From NCBI GenBank assembly GCA_028823035.1, contig JAPKCI010000046.1:1-33985 (forward strand): 33,985 bases of DNA, read 5' to 3'. This document shows positions 7,993 through 16,668 of the stretch, piece by piece. A program made the translations under genes and the position numbers. The stretch comes from Rubripirellula sp. Lineage in GTDB: Bacteria > Planctomycetota > Planctomycetia > Pirellulales > Pirellulaceae. The notes below the pieces were generated by a model. The model saw only the letters and a program-made list of their open reading frames with translations, was not told the origin of the DNA and searched no databases. How positions within the stretch are numbered: position 1 is the first letter of the stretch; every line of letters starts with the position of its first letter.

Positions 7993-8949
7993 ATGGCTAT
8001 CCAGTGGTTCCCGGGGCATATGCACAAGGCTCGGCTTGAAATGCAAGCCACGCTTCCCAAAATCGATGTGGTCATTGAAGTCCTTGATGCAAGGATTCCC
8101 TACTCAAGCGAGAACCCGATGCTTGAGCAACTACGAGGGAACAAACCGTGCTTGAAGGTGTTGGCGAAAAGCGATCTTGCGGATGATACCCGAACAGCTG
8201 AGTGGGTGGATTTTCTTGACAGCGGGCAAAGCATGCGGGCACGGGCCGTAACGACCGAGGATGTACCAACGATTCGCCGTTTGAAAAATGTGGCTGCCAG
8301 AATGGTGCCTCACCGCGAAGGGAGGACAGTCACCATCATGGTGGCAGGCATTCCAAATGTCGGTAAATCTACGATTATCAATTACTTGGCCGGAAGAAAA
8401 ATTGCCAAAACTGGGAACACGCCTGCGGTGACCAAGCAGCAGCAACGCGTTCCCATCGGTGACAGTGTTACATTGCTTGACACACCGGGTGTCCTGTGGC
8501 CCAACGTCGAGAATGTTAATAGTGGTTATCGCCTTGCATTGCTGGGTTCTATCAAAGAAACAGCCATGGATTATGCGGACATTGGTTTCTTCGCCGCCAG
8601 GTTCATGGCAGCAGAGTTTCCCGACCGCTTGAAGGAACGCTACAATCTTGACGAGATCCCAGAAGCAGAATTACAGATCATCGAAGCGATTGGCCGAAAA
8701 CGTGGGTGCCTTGGCAAAAATAATTCGGTGGACCTGGATCGTGCATCACGGATTTTGGTCACTGAATTGCGGTCCGGAGGCATGGGCAAGTTCACACTTG
8801 AGACGCCGGAAACCATGAAGCGGGAGAAGGCCCGCACGGAGATCGAGATGGCTGAAAAGGCTGAACGAGCAACAGAGAAAGACGCCAAACGTAAGAAACG
8901 GTTCCGTGACAAACAGCGGGCATCACGAAAGGCTCGCGAACGGGAGTGA
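7993..8949 (+). CDS. rbgA: Ribosome biogenesis GTPase RbgA/YlqF
   Basis: The 318-residue protein shows the circularly permuted GTPase order of the YlqF/RbgA family. The start IQWFPGHMHKA is the family hallmark. G4 comes first (LAKSD, 57-61), then G1 GIPNVGKS (119-126), the G2 threonine region NTPAVTK (142-148) and G3 DTPG (163-166). The family acts in late assembly of the large ribosomal subunit. In G4 the usual Asn of NKxD is Ala, which may weaken guanine selectivity. The last 40 residues are strongly basic (KRKKRFRDKQRASRKARERE), as expected for rRNA contact. Codon use and context suggest a resident housekeeping gene. Confidence 0.95.
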   Translation: MAIQWFPGHMHKARLEMQATLPKIDVVIEVLDARIPYSSENPMLEQLRGNKPCLKVLAKSDLADDTRTAEWVDFLDSGQSMRARAVTTEDVPTIRRLKNVAARMVPHREGRTVTIMVAGIPNVGKSTIINYLAGRKIAKTGNTPAVTKQQQRVPIGDSVTLLDTPGVLWPNVENVNSGYRLALLGSIKETAMDYADIGFFAARFMAAEFPDRLKERYNLDEIPEAELQIIEAIGRKRGCLGKNNSVDLDRASRILVTELRSGGMGKFTLETPETMKREKARTEIEMAEKAERATEKDAKRKKRFRDKQRASRKARERE

Positions 8950-9075
8950 TTGACCAGAGGTGCTGACTGAAACTCGGATTGCTGAATATCGAAAATGACG
9001 ATGCGGTTTGGCGTCATAGTCGCGATTGGTGTCCATCAACAGAGTGGCGAAAACAGACGGCGGTGATTCTTGCTC

Positions 9076-9097
9076 GGCATCGATGGCATCGATGGCA
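9076..9097. repeat. Two tandem copies of a 9-bp unit
   Basis: GGCATCGAT occurs at 9076-9084 and 9085-9093, followed by a partial GGCA. It lies in the 280-base gap between the GTPase gene and the next gene. No function is evident. Confidence 0.6.
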
Positions 9098-9229
9098 GGG
9101 TAAAACTTGAAGACCTGTCGCAACCGCAGGCAGGCAGGGTTTTGATGGAAATGCGATCAATGTAATACTCGCATTTAAGTATTTGTTTATGAAAATGGTG
9201 GTCAGTACGAAGCGGTTTGGAAGAGTTGA

Positions 9230-9820
9230 ATGGACAGTATTTTTGAAGTGATCATGTTCCTTGTTGTGGTGGGATCCTATGTGTTCCGATTCATCAAAGT
9301 CCGTGCGGCAAAAAAGAGACAAGGAACACTCGCATCCTTAGCAGCATCCCTCGATGGAATGGTGGAAAGCAATGGAGAGGTGATCAGTGGCGCGATCGAG
9401 GATGTTCCATTTGAAATCAGTTACAGGCAAACCGATGATGAATCGGTTGAAGGCGTGGGATTGCAATTCGTCGCTGAGTTACCATTCGTGATGGATATCG
9501 CACTTCGTGCTGAGCCGCTGAATGGCAGGCCCAGTCAGCAGAGTGAAGAGTTTTTGACCGGGGATAGCGCTTTTGATAAACAATACAGCGTTACCACCGA
9601 CAACGAAAAGGCATGTCGCCAGTACTTATTGGATCCGCTTTTTCGTGCGGGAGTCGAATTGGTAATGAAACAGGGGTATACACTCACGTTTTTGCGTGAG
9701 TATGCGGTTTTGCATATTCCTGGTTCCGCATGGTTGAGTGATTCCGAGCAAGCCGTCAATACGTTGAAACAGATGTTGCAAGTGGGGCATTCATTGATCG
9801 CCGAACTGCAAGACAACTAA
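9230..9820 (+). CDS. Membrane-anchored protein of unknown function
   Basis: The product has 196 residues; ATG 9230 is preceded by GGAAGAG. One N-terminal hydrophobic segment (about 4-20, VIMFLVVVGSYVF) followed by basic residues (FRFIKVRAAKKRQ) suggests a single transmembrane anchor with the rest in the cytoplasm. The soluble part contains TGDSAFDKQYSVTTDNEKA, a pattern I associate with small conserved bacterial proteins of unknown role. No catalytic motif is visible. It is convergent with the oxidoreductase gene, whose stop is only 49 bases away. Confidence 0.8.
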   Translation: MDSIFEVIMFLVVVGSYVFRFIKVRAAKKRQGTLASLAASLDGMVESNGEVISGAIEDVPFEISYRQTDDESVEGVGLQFVAELPFVMDIALRAEPLNGRPSQQSEEFLTGDSAFDKQYSVTTDNEKACRQYLLDPLFRAGVELVMKQGYTLTFLREYAVLHIPGSAWLSDSEQAVNTLKQMLQVGHSLIAELQDN

Positions 9821-9869
9821 TTTTGCATCGGTCCCAAAGTTTCAAAGGTTCCGTGATCGGCAACCTAGT

Positions 9870-11252
9870 CTACATGTCGATTTCGAAACCGGTCCGTTTC
9901 GGACGGGATACAAATTTTTGAGCTTCTGCATCCCCGATGACGGTTTCTTTCGCGGGATCCCACTGCAGTGGTCTGCCAAGGCGGGCAGCAATCCCTGCGA
10001 GATGGCATGTGCTGAGCGCACGATGATGGCTTGCGACGTCCGAAATTGGCTCGCGACGGGATGTAACGGCGCCAAAGAAGTTGGCAACGTGATCGGTCAG
10101 AGGTTGTCCGTTGTAGACATTAACAAGAGCATCAGGTGGCAACGGATTGTCAGTAAGATCCTGTACCGGTTTTCCTACCAGTTTGCCTCGGTTGACAAAA
10201 ATCCGGCCTTGAGTGCCCTCGAAAAGTATTCCATTATCAGTGTCGTGTTGGATAGATAATTCCATTCCGTCAGCGTAGGTGGCTTTGATCAGGAATTTGG
10301 TCGCGGTGTTGTAGCGGTCTCGCTTCACTGGATAGCCATTCTTGAACTCCACGGGGTGTTCCACCATGATCGGATCAATCAGGGTCGGGCCTGTCTCGGT
10401 CTTTCCCATTCCCCAGGTGGCGATGTCGATGTGGTGGGCACCCCAGTCAGTCAGCTTTCCGCCGGAATAGTCGTACCACCAGCGGAACTCGTAGTGGCCG
10501 TTTGACCATTCCTTCATGATGTTCTGTGCACCTTTAGTCGCCCGATATGCTGTTTTAGGTGCGGGTCCCTGCCATTGATCCCAGTCCAGAGTTTTCGGTG
10601 CAGAGACGGTTGGTAACGAAGGACTCTGCGGAGAGGAATCAATCCCGCAGACGACGCGTTTCAGTGACCCCAATCGTCCGTCTCGAATCATCGCGACTGC
10701 TTTAATGAATTGGCGGCCGCTGCGTTGCTGTGTTCCGACTTGGAAAACCGCTCCTGTTTTCCTTTGCACCTGCCGTACCAATTTTCCTTCGTCGATTGTC
10801 AATGTCATTGGCTTTTCGCAATACACATCTTTGCCAGCCAGCATTGCCTCGATTGCAATTTTCGCATGCCAGTGATCGGGCGTCACGATGTGCACGATGT
10901 CGATGGAGGGATCATCGATCACTCGACGGTAGTCACTTGACGCAAGGGGTGCAGTACTTGACCAACCCTTTACGATTTCGGCGGCACGCTGAACTCTTTC
11001 CGAATCGACATCACACACAGACGCTATATCGCCAAACCTGGGAAACTGCTTGCCGAGACCGTAATTTGACTTGGGATCCATGACCCGCTTGTCCCAGCGA
11101 AGTCCGCATCCAATCACGCCGATCGTAGGTCGAGCGTTCGGGGACTCGAAACCCATCGATTGTGGGAGTCGTCGAAAGCCGGTGGTCGCGCCGAGAACTG
11201 CTGCCGAAGAGGAAAGGAATTCACGACGGCGAATAGGTGTTTGCCGAATCAC
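9870..11252 (-). CDS. Tat-exported Gfo/Idh/MocA family oxidoreductase
   Basis: The product has 460 residues. The start is GTG at 11252, preceded by ACAGGG; translation from it gives a twin-arginine signal (IRRREFLSSSAAVLG), so the protein should be folded before export to the periplasm. The Rossmann dinucleotide motif is GVIGCGLR (45-52). EKP (146-148, in VYCEKPMTL) is the family's conserved Lys region. The C-terminal half has the usual beta-sheet substrate domain with WWYDYSGGKLTDWGAHHID. The family oxidises or epimerises sugars and related compounds with NAD(P). It is last in a minus-strand run with an acetylesterase, haem protein, sulfatase and ThuA-like protein, which fits breakdown of modified glycans. 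Confidence 0.95.
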   Translation of the reverse strand: MIRQTPIRRREFLSSSAAVLGATTGFRRLPQSMGFESPNARPTIGVIGCGLRWDKRVMDPKSNYGLGKQFPRFGDIASVCDVDSERVQRAAEIVKGWSSTAPLASSDYRRVIDDPSIDIVHIVTPDHWHAKIAIEAMLAGKDVYCEKPMTLTIDEGKLVRQVQRKTGAVFQVGTQQRSGRQFIKAVAMIRDGRLGSLKRVVCGIDSSPQSPSLPTVSAPKTLDWDQWQGPAPKTAYRATKGAQNIMKEWSNGHYEFRWWYDYSGGKLTDWGAHHIDIATWGMGKTETGPTLIDPIMVEHPVEFKNGYPVKRDRYNTATKFLIKATYADGMELSIQHDTDNGILFEGTQGRIFVNRGKLVGKPVQDLTDNPLPPDALVNVYNGQPLTDHVANFFGAVTSRREPISDVASHHRALSTCHLAGIAARLGRPLQWDPAKETVIGDAEAQKFVSRPKRTGFEIDM

Positions 11253-11416
11253 GTTGGCCCTGTCGTCTGTTGGTGTTGAAAATGAACCTGAAGAGATCGG
11301 TACATGGGGATTCTGAGAATGAAATCATAACAATCCTGGATTTGCTGTATCAGCTGTAGTGAAAACATCCGGGTCCATTGTCTGACGTGCAGAGTCGACA
11401 TGGACTTTTCAGTTGC

Positions 11417-13066
11417 TTAAGGATTTCGTTGTACGCTACCGGCCATCTGTTGTCCCAACCAAACGATACCGGCGGTATCGAGGACGAGTTGCTTTTCCTG
11501 TTCTGGAAAGCTATCTATAAAATTCAGGTGTGTATGCGGATCGGCGTCGCAGACCTTTGCCATTTCCGATGCGACATCGATAGAATCCACTCGTTCGTTC
11601 TTTGTGGGTGGCTGTTGACTGACATACCAGTTGAGAGTTGGATCTTCGAGGTCGAGACGACTTTGTTCAATCGTTGCCTTCAACCAAGCAGGGGCGTCCC
11701 GTCGGTAGGGTGGCATCGACATGTCGTTCTCTCCTACGTGGTAAAGAATGCCAGCCAATTCGACATTGTGGCCTTTGGCTTTCAGTTCCTTGATCGAATC
11801 CTTGACGAACCTGATGAAACGCGGGTACAGATGGCGTGATTTTGCCATGCTGCCTTCCGGCGTCCAGTCATTCATCTGCGATCCACTGTGGGTGAACTTG
11901 GCAATCGCAAAATCTTTCATGCCTAGGTCTTTCATCGTCTGGGAAAAGCTGACTTCGGGTCCGAAGGTATCGTAATAACCTGCTGGTCCAAGTGGTTCCC
12001 AGTCGTGCGAAACGAGTTGCCCACCGCCTATGTTGTACTTGTAGGCTACGGTACCGTCCGACTTCAGTAGATTTGGATGGGTAGTCCCAAGATCCTGGAT
12101 GAAAGCGCGTTCGCCTTCCATGTTGCGATGCCCCGCCAGAACGTAAAGATTTAGTTTCCTATTTGTGTCGTACGGCCAGGATTTCAAAGAGCGAATTTCG
12201 GGATCTGATTTGCCAATCGTTCTGAGATAGGCATCGGCATAATTGATTCCGTGTTCCAACTGTCCTAAGGTTCCGTAATGATAGTGCAACCCAACACCGG
12301 AACCTATTTCTACGCCGACATGTGACGTGGGGATGTATTCTGCCAAGGGGTCGACTTTGGTTACTGATTTTTGGCCAAGGCTGATCGCATACATGCGGGG
12401 CCGTAGGTCCATGCCCCAAATTGTCTTGGTGCAAAGTTCCCCGATATAAAACTTGAGGTCAGGCGTATTTAGATCACGCCGCCATTTGGAAATAAAGTTC
12501 TTCAGGTTTTGACCATAGCTTGCCATGTACTCTTCGTTGAACATGTCATTCTCTCCCTGATGCCACATGAATCCTTCGATTCGGTAATTCAGGCCCGCAT
12601 CTTTTAGCTGTTGCAGTGAGGCTTGAATCAGGCTGAGTGTTGCAGGATACATTTTGAAACCCTGCGGTTCGTCGGGATTCCAGTCACCGCCGAGATGAGT
12701 TCCGCCCGCCGCGCATTTGATGATTGCAATGGGGGCATTGGTTTTGTTGGCGACTCTTCTCGCAAAACTAAGTTCGGGCCCGACAACGTTGTTGACCGGT
12801 TGTAGCGGCACCCAGCCGTCAGAGTTGAACTTGTTTTCACGGCCGATGCTGTATGAGAATTGAACTGCGGGTTGTGGTTGTTCCAATCCAATGAACGGAG
12901 GGAATCGACTGATGTCCTTCACTTTCGAATCGGAGCCAACCATATTGGACTGTCCTGCGAAAATGAACACGCGGACAGGTTCGTTCTCAGCACACCACGC
13001 TGTCGACGCGAAAACACAGGCAATCAAGAGCGTGAGGTAAACGGGCTGCAGTGGCTTTGGGAACAT
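11417..13066 (-). CDS. Exported two-domain sialate O-acetylesterase-like (SASA) protein
   Basis: From ATG 13066 the product has 549 residues and a signal peptide (1-25, ending STAWC). An upstream in-frame start at 13120 adds only 18 residues before it. Two SASA-type SGNH domains follow. Domain 1 has the nucleophile block FAGQSNMVG (S40), WHQGENDM (168-175) and a late GLHYHYG block. Domain 2 has YVLAGHRNMEGE where R314 replaces the nucleophilic serine, and YHVGENDM further on. Domain 1 is likely an active carbohydrate esterase removing acetyl groups from glycans, while domain 2 is probably inactive and may bind substrate. Mature size is larger than single-domain members. It lies 164 bases from the oxidoreductase gene in the same direction. 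Confidence 0.93.
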   Translation of the reverse strand: MFPKPLQPVYLTLLIACVFASTAWCAENEPVRVFIFAGQSNMVGSDSKVKDISRFPPFIGLEQPQPAVQFSYSIGRENKFNSDGWVPLQPVNNVVGPELSFARRVANKTNAPIAIIKCAAGGTHLGGDWNPDEPQGFKMYPATLSLIQASLQQLKDAGLNYRIEGFMWHQGENDMFNEEYMASYGQNLKNFISKWRRDLNTPDLKFYIGELCTKTIWGMDLRPRMYAISLGQKSVTKVDPLAEYIPTSHVGVEIGSGVGLHYHYGTLGQLEHGINYADAYLRTIGKSDPEIRSLKSWPYDTNRKLNLYVLAGHRNMEGERAFIQDLGTTHPNLLKSDGTVAYKYNIGGGQLVSHDWEPLGPAGYYDTFGPEVSFSQTMKDLGMKDFAIAKFTHSGSQMNDWTPEGSMAKSRHLYPRFIRFVKDSIKELKAKGHNVELAGILYHVGENDMSMPPYRRDAPAWLKATIEQSRLDLEDPTLNWYVSQQPPTKNERVDSIDVASEMAKVCDADPHTHLNFIDSFPEQEKQLVLDTAGIVWLGQQMAGSVQRNP

Positions 13067-13289
13067 TTGAGTCAAAGACCATTGGTGAAGGGGTTGCAGA
13101 GGTAAGGGACGCAACTGCATGAGGTGAATGCTCAGTCAGTAACGGGATCGGACGCATATCACTCAGGAGACAAAGTATGCAGCTCGTTACTCAGACGCAC
13201 CGCTTGATTGAGACCTCGCGAGTGTGCTCTCGATTTTCGTGGCCATCAGATTTCGTCGATGGCAGTATTTTCCCGACTCTGCTTTGCAA

Positions 13290-13353
13290 TTTCGCAGAGA
13301 AACGGGGTTGTTTTTTGGCAGAGAAACGGACTTGCTATTTCGTAAAGAAACGG
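13290..13353. repeat. Three-copy 24-bp tandem repeat
   Basis: The core GCAGAGAAACGG occurs at 13294-13305 and 13318-13329, with a variant GTAAAGAAACGG at 13342-13353, each 24 bases apart. The third copy overlaps the last codons and the stop of the haem-protein gene. Read on the minus strand in that gene's frame, past the stop, it gives an octapeptide repeat (RFFTK-stop-Q, VRFSAKKQ, PRFSAKLQ). Confidence 0.75.
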
Positions 13354-15965
13354 TGGCTAGCATCTCCACCGCTCAGTAAGTAGGCAAGGAGGTCGAGGAT
13401 CTCTTCGCGGGTCATGGCGTTGAACAGACCGGTTGGCATTGCAGAAACCTTGGACACTTCCATGAGCTCGATTTGTTTGCGATCGATGCCGACCCGTTTA
13501 TTGGGATTGGTAAGGTCCGTGTTCAGTGTCATCGTGTCGCCATTCAAGTTGACAACCACACCGGTGTGCACTGCACCATCGAGGGTCAGAACTTTCACCG
13601 CGGAAAACTGGTCGTTGATTACCTTGCTGGGGTTGATCACCTGATCAATCAAGTCATGCGATGAGTACCTGCGTCCTGCAGAGGTTAGATCTGGGCCGGT
13701 CATACCGCCCTGGTTTCCAAAGCGGTGGCAGGCAAAACAGCCCGCGGCTGCAAACATTTTATGGCCATTCTGGAAGTCCCGTGAGTCCATTCCTGCCTTT
13801 GCTGCTTTTGATAGCTCGGCAAGGGTCCACTCAGTGGGGGTGCGTCCAACGAACACTTCGCCAAAATTTTCAAGGGCTGACTTTGCTTTTGGCTTGCGAG
13901 CCAACAAATCGGTCATGGACTGTTTTTCGTCTTCAGTCAGCGAGGCCACAGCATCGTCGCGGATGAATTGGATGAATTTGTCAAAACTCGCCCCACCTTT
14001 GTAATTGGCTGCTTTGAGGAACCACTCGAAATAGGCTTCTCGTAAGTCAGGTGACCAACCCGCTGTCAGCAGACGGATCGACCTCGCGTACTGCATTTGT
14101 TCTTCCTGGCTGGGTGCGTTGGCAATCAGTTTCAATGCTTTTGCAGCCACCGTTGGTGATTGCAGAAACGCCATCGTTTCGCAAAGCAACCAATTGGATT
14201 CAGCTGTCTTGGCGGGAAACAAAGGGTCAAGACTGGCGTTGAGCTGGTTTACCAACCCTTGATCCGGGGTTCCGAAACGATTCAGGATGATTTGGATCGC
14301 CCGGACAAAGTTGTGCAGCTGTTCTTCGTTCAGCTGAGAGGCGTCGATTGAGATCAGGCTGCGAAGCATCTTGTCACGCAAGTCAGTGTTGACCTCGGCG
14401 GTCGCGTCGTTGCGATGTTGCGGGCAAACGCCGGCGACGCGAGCTAATGCAAGTATGGCGACGACTTGCTTGGCTGGATCAGACTCAGTCAGTGCCTTGT
14501 CTGCCCAACGGTCGGTCGATTGATGTTCCAGTGCTGTTCGAGCAGCGAAACGTATGAACCGGTCAGAATGCGAAAGGTGTGGCCAAGCCGCGTTGATAGC
14601 AGCTGGATCGTCCATTCCATGAAAGGCTTCTAGCTGATGACGAAGATCACGCTCGGGGGTGGTGGTCGGTGCAGCGGTAACCAGGTCGGTTGGTTCGTTG
14701 CCAGTGTAAGTGACACGGTAAAGTCCTGATTGAACACGACGTCCACCGATAGTAAAGTACATCGCACCATCACCGGGATGAATGATCGCGTCTGTGATGG
14801 GTAAAGGCGCTCCCGTCAAAAACTCTTCTTTGGTCGCCTTGTAGGAAGCACCTTCTGGCTCAAGGTGAACGGCGTACAGCTTGCCCCAACTCCAGTCGAG
14901 CGCGAATAACGCATTTTGATACTTGGCGGGAAACTTGGCACCGTATCCGAAAGTTACGCCGGTCGGCGAACCGGGACCGATATCGAGGGTCGGAGGAAGA
15001 TTGTCCGGATAGAAAGGCTGCCGCTTTCCGGCCCCGTTTCTCCAGCCAAACTCGGCGCCACTGACGACGTGACAGATCCGGGTTGGTCGATACCACGGAG
15101 TGTTGAAATCATATTCCATGTCGGCGTCGTACGTGAATAATTCGCCATCGCGATTGACGGCCGCATCAAAGATGTTTCGAAATCCGGAAGCGTAGGCTTC
15201 GAACTGTTTGCCGTCAGGTGAAACGCGATAAACGATTCCGCCGGGAGCTAAAACTCCACGGTTGTGTCCCCGGCCATCGGGCATGCTGGGCAATAAGTGG
15301 TCTTCTCCCCAGACAGGTGCGACCGGTGATGTGGGGGCTAATTCCGGAGGAAGAGTATTATTACCAGTGATCATGTAAAACGACTTGCCGTCGGGCGTCG
15401 GCATCAGCGCGTGAACACCGTGGTCGCTTTTGGATTCCACCGCTCGCAACATTTCAACTTTGTCCAGTTGATCGTCGCCGTTACTATCGGAAATTCGGTA
15501 TAGCCCCGAAGGAATTTTACGTTCGTAGTCGTTTACCCCGACATACAAGGCGCCGAATGCCCACACCATTCCGTTGATAGCACGAATGTCGGCTGGCACT
15601 GTTTCTATGTCCGCCGCTTGAACCGGCTCACCGGGGGCCGGCGGAGTAATGCGATAAAGTCCACCGAACTGATCACTGACAAGTAACCGACCTTTGTCGT
15701 CGGTACAAAGATTGACCCATGATCCCTGTTCCTGTCCGGGGACAGAATACAGTAACTCAACCTTGAAGCCATCTCTCGGCTTGATCAAGTCGATGGGTGT
15801 TGCCGTGTTACCTCCCACGGCTGGCCCGACTGACTTCTGTTTAACCCTCGCCTTGGTCTTTTTTGTCTTTTTGTTCTGGGCGATGGTGGGGGTCGTGATG
15901 ATGCAAAGGGCTACCGTGAGCAGAGCCGTACAGAGTTTGAATGATCTAGAAGCTTCAGTGGGCAT
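13335..15965 (-). CDS. PVC-type haem-binding protein with propeller, helical and cytochrome c domains
   Basis: The product has 876 residues. ATG 15965 gives a signal peptide (1-29, ending TIAQ) and a Lys-rich linker. The N-terminal half is a beta-propeller of the sorbosone/glucose dehydrogenase type (VNLCTDDKGRLLVSDQFGG, GVLAPGGIVYRVSPDGKQFE, ASGFRNIFDAAVNRDGELF). The middle is helical, HEAT-like (AARTALEHQSTDRW, VVAILALARVAG). Near the C-terminus is the haem c site CFACH (C743, C746, H747), followed by GPDLTSAGRRYSSHDLIDQVINPS, typical of planctomycete CxxCH proteins, and MPTG as a possible axial Met. It probably oxidises a sugar or alcohol in the periplasm and passes electrons to its own haem. 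Its stop lies inside the 24-bp repeat. Confidence 0.95.
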   Translation of the reverse strand: MPTEASRSFKLCTALLTVALCIITTPTIAQNKKTKKTKARVKQKSVGPAVGGNTATPIDLIKPRDGFKVELLYSVPGQEQGSWVNLCTDDKGRLLVSDQFGGLYRITPPAPGEPVQAADIETVPADIRAINGMVWAFGALYVGVNDYERKIPSGLYRISDSNGDDQLDKVEMLRAVESKSDHGVHALMPTPDGKSFYMITGNNTLPPELAPTSPVAPVWGEDHLLPSMPDGRGHNRGVLAPGGIVYRVSPDGKQFEAYASGFRNIFDAAVNRDGELFTYDADMEYDFNTPWYRPTRICHVVSGAEFGWRNGAGKRQPFYPDNLPPTLDIGPGSPTGVTFGYGAKFPAKYQNALFALDWSWGKLYAVHLEPEGASYKATKEEFLTGAPLPITDAIIHPGDGAMYFTIGGRRVQSGLYRVTYTGNEPTDLVTAAPTTTPERDLRHQLEAFHGMDDPAAINAAWPHLSHSDRFIRFAARTALEHQSTDRWADKALTESDPAKQVVAILALARVAGVCPQHRNDATAEVNTDLRDKMLRSLISIDASQLNEEQLHNFVRAIQIILNRFGTPDQGLVNQLNASLDPLFPAKTAESNWLLCETMAFLQSPTVAAKALKLIANAPSQEEQMQYARSIRLLTAGWSPDLREAYFEWFLKAANYKGGASFDKFIQFIRDDAVASLTEDEKQSMTDLLARKPKAKSALENFGEVFVGRTPTEWTLAELSKAAKAGMDSRDFQNGHKMFAAAGCFACHRFGNQGGMTGPDLTSAGRRYSSHDLIDQVINPSKVINDQFSAVKVLTLDGAVHTGVVVNLNGDTMTLNTDLTNPNKRVGIDRKQIELMEVSKVSAMPTGLFNAMTREEILDLLAYLLSGGDASHRFFTK

Positions 15966-16165
15966 TCTTGTTCCGTGAGATACGAGAGGGGGTGAGACTG
16001 GTTGTAGTGTGGAGGTTCGGTGCGCCTTTGACGTGCTGTTGCTGACTGCTGACCGTGTGTGGAAAGCCGGCCTGAATCTTCATTGCCAAGGTGTATAGGT
16101 TGAAAACTCTAAGTAAACGGTTTTGCTGCCTGCCGTGACGCGGACGAACAAATGATCACACGCGG

Positions 16166-16194
16166 TTAGGGGATTAGGGGATTGGGGGATTGGG
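16166..16194 (+). repeat. G-rich 8-bp tandem repeat with G-quadruplex pattern
   Basis: Units TTAGGGGA (16166, 16174), TTGGGGGA (16182) and a partial TTGGG (16190) follow without gaps. The plus strand has four runs of 3-5 G separated by ATTA, ATT and ATT, which fits the usual G-quadruplex rule. It lies about 200 bases upstream of the haem-protein start, on the strand opposite to its mRNA sequence. Confidence 0.7.
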
Positions 16195-16454
16195 CTCTCG
16201 ATACAAAGGCTCATTGCCGGATGGAACCCAATTAAAAACACTCTCTCCAATTCATTGATCGCAACACACTGGACCGCTCGGGATTCTAAGATCCGGTGTC
16301 GTCCAGCGTAAGATATTGTAGACCAATCCACTCGTTTCAGGGACTTTGTTTTTTCGATTTGCAATGTCCGCGATCCTCTCTGTTGGAGGATAAGTCACTA
16401 TTGATCCGTCGACGCCCATTTTTCATCCGTATCGCGTGCTGTGTGGGTGCACTG

Positions 16455-16490
16455 CGTCTTTAAAGTCACAGACGTCTTTGGAGCCACAGA
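16455..16490. repeat. 18-bp tandem duplication
   Basis: The units CGTCTTTAAAGTCACAGA (16455-16472) and CGTCTTTGGAGCCACAGA (16473-16490) agree at 15 of 18 bases. It lies in the 3' intergenic region of the sulfatase gene. No function is evident. Confidence 0.7.
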
Positions 16491-16668
16491 CGCTGGCCGG
16501 CAGTCAAAGTCCGTGTCGCTAATCAATGGAGCTCGATGCTCTGATTTTTCGAGGTTGGATGTCACTTGCAGCGTCGCAGTGCGTGAGTGCCGGCCACTGC
16601 ACTCAAACAAGAGAGCCAACGATTTCGTGTTTTAGGCAAATACTCACGTTGCTTGTGCACAAGATCGT

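Larger units (their letters stand above)
15966..16668. other. Gene-free region of 703 bases with repeats
   Basis: This is the upstream region of the haem-protein gene and the downstream region of a sulfatase. It holds a G-rich 8-bp repeat (16166-16194) and an 18-bp tandem duplication (16455-16490). Short open frames run through both repeats but have low-complexity content and no ribosome binding site I would trust. I see no gene. Confidence 0.55.

Noticed and set aside
13177-13383. A 68-codon plus-strand frame with AGGAGA six bases before its ATG
   Set aside because: Its second half is made of the 24-bp repeat and overlaps the end of the haem-protein gene on the other strand; no family features. 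Kept as part of a finding, not as a gene.
16080-16364. A 94-codon minus-strand frame in the large gap
   Set aside because: It runs through the G-rich repeat, giving a Pro/Ser/Asn repeat, and has no good ribosome binding site or conserved pattern.
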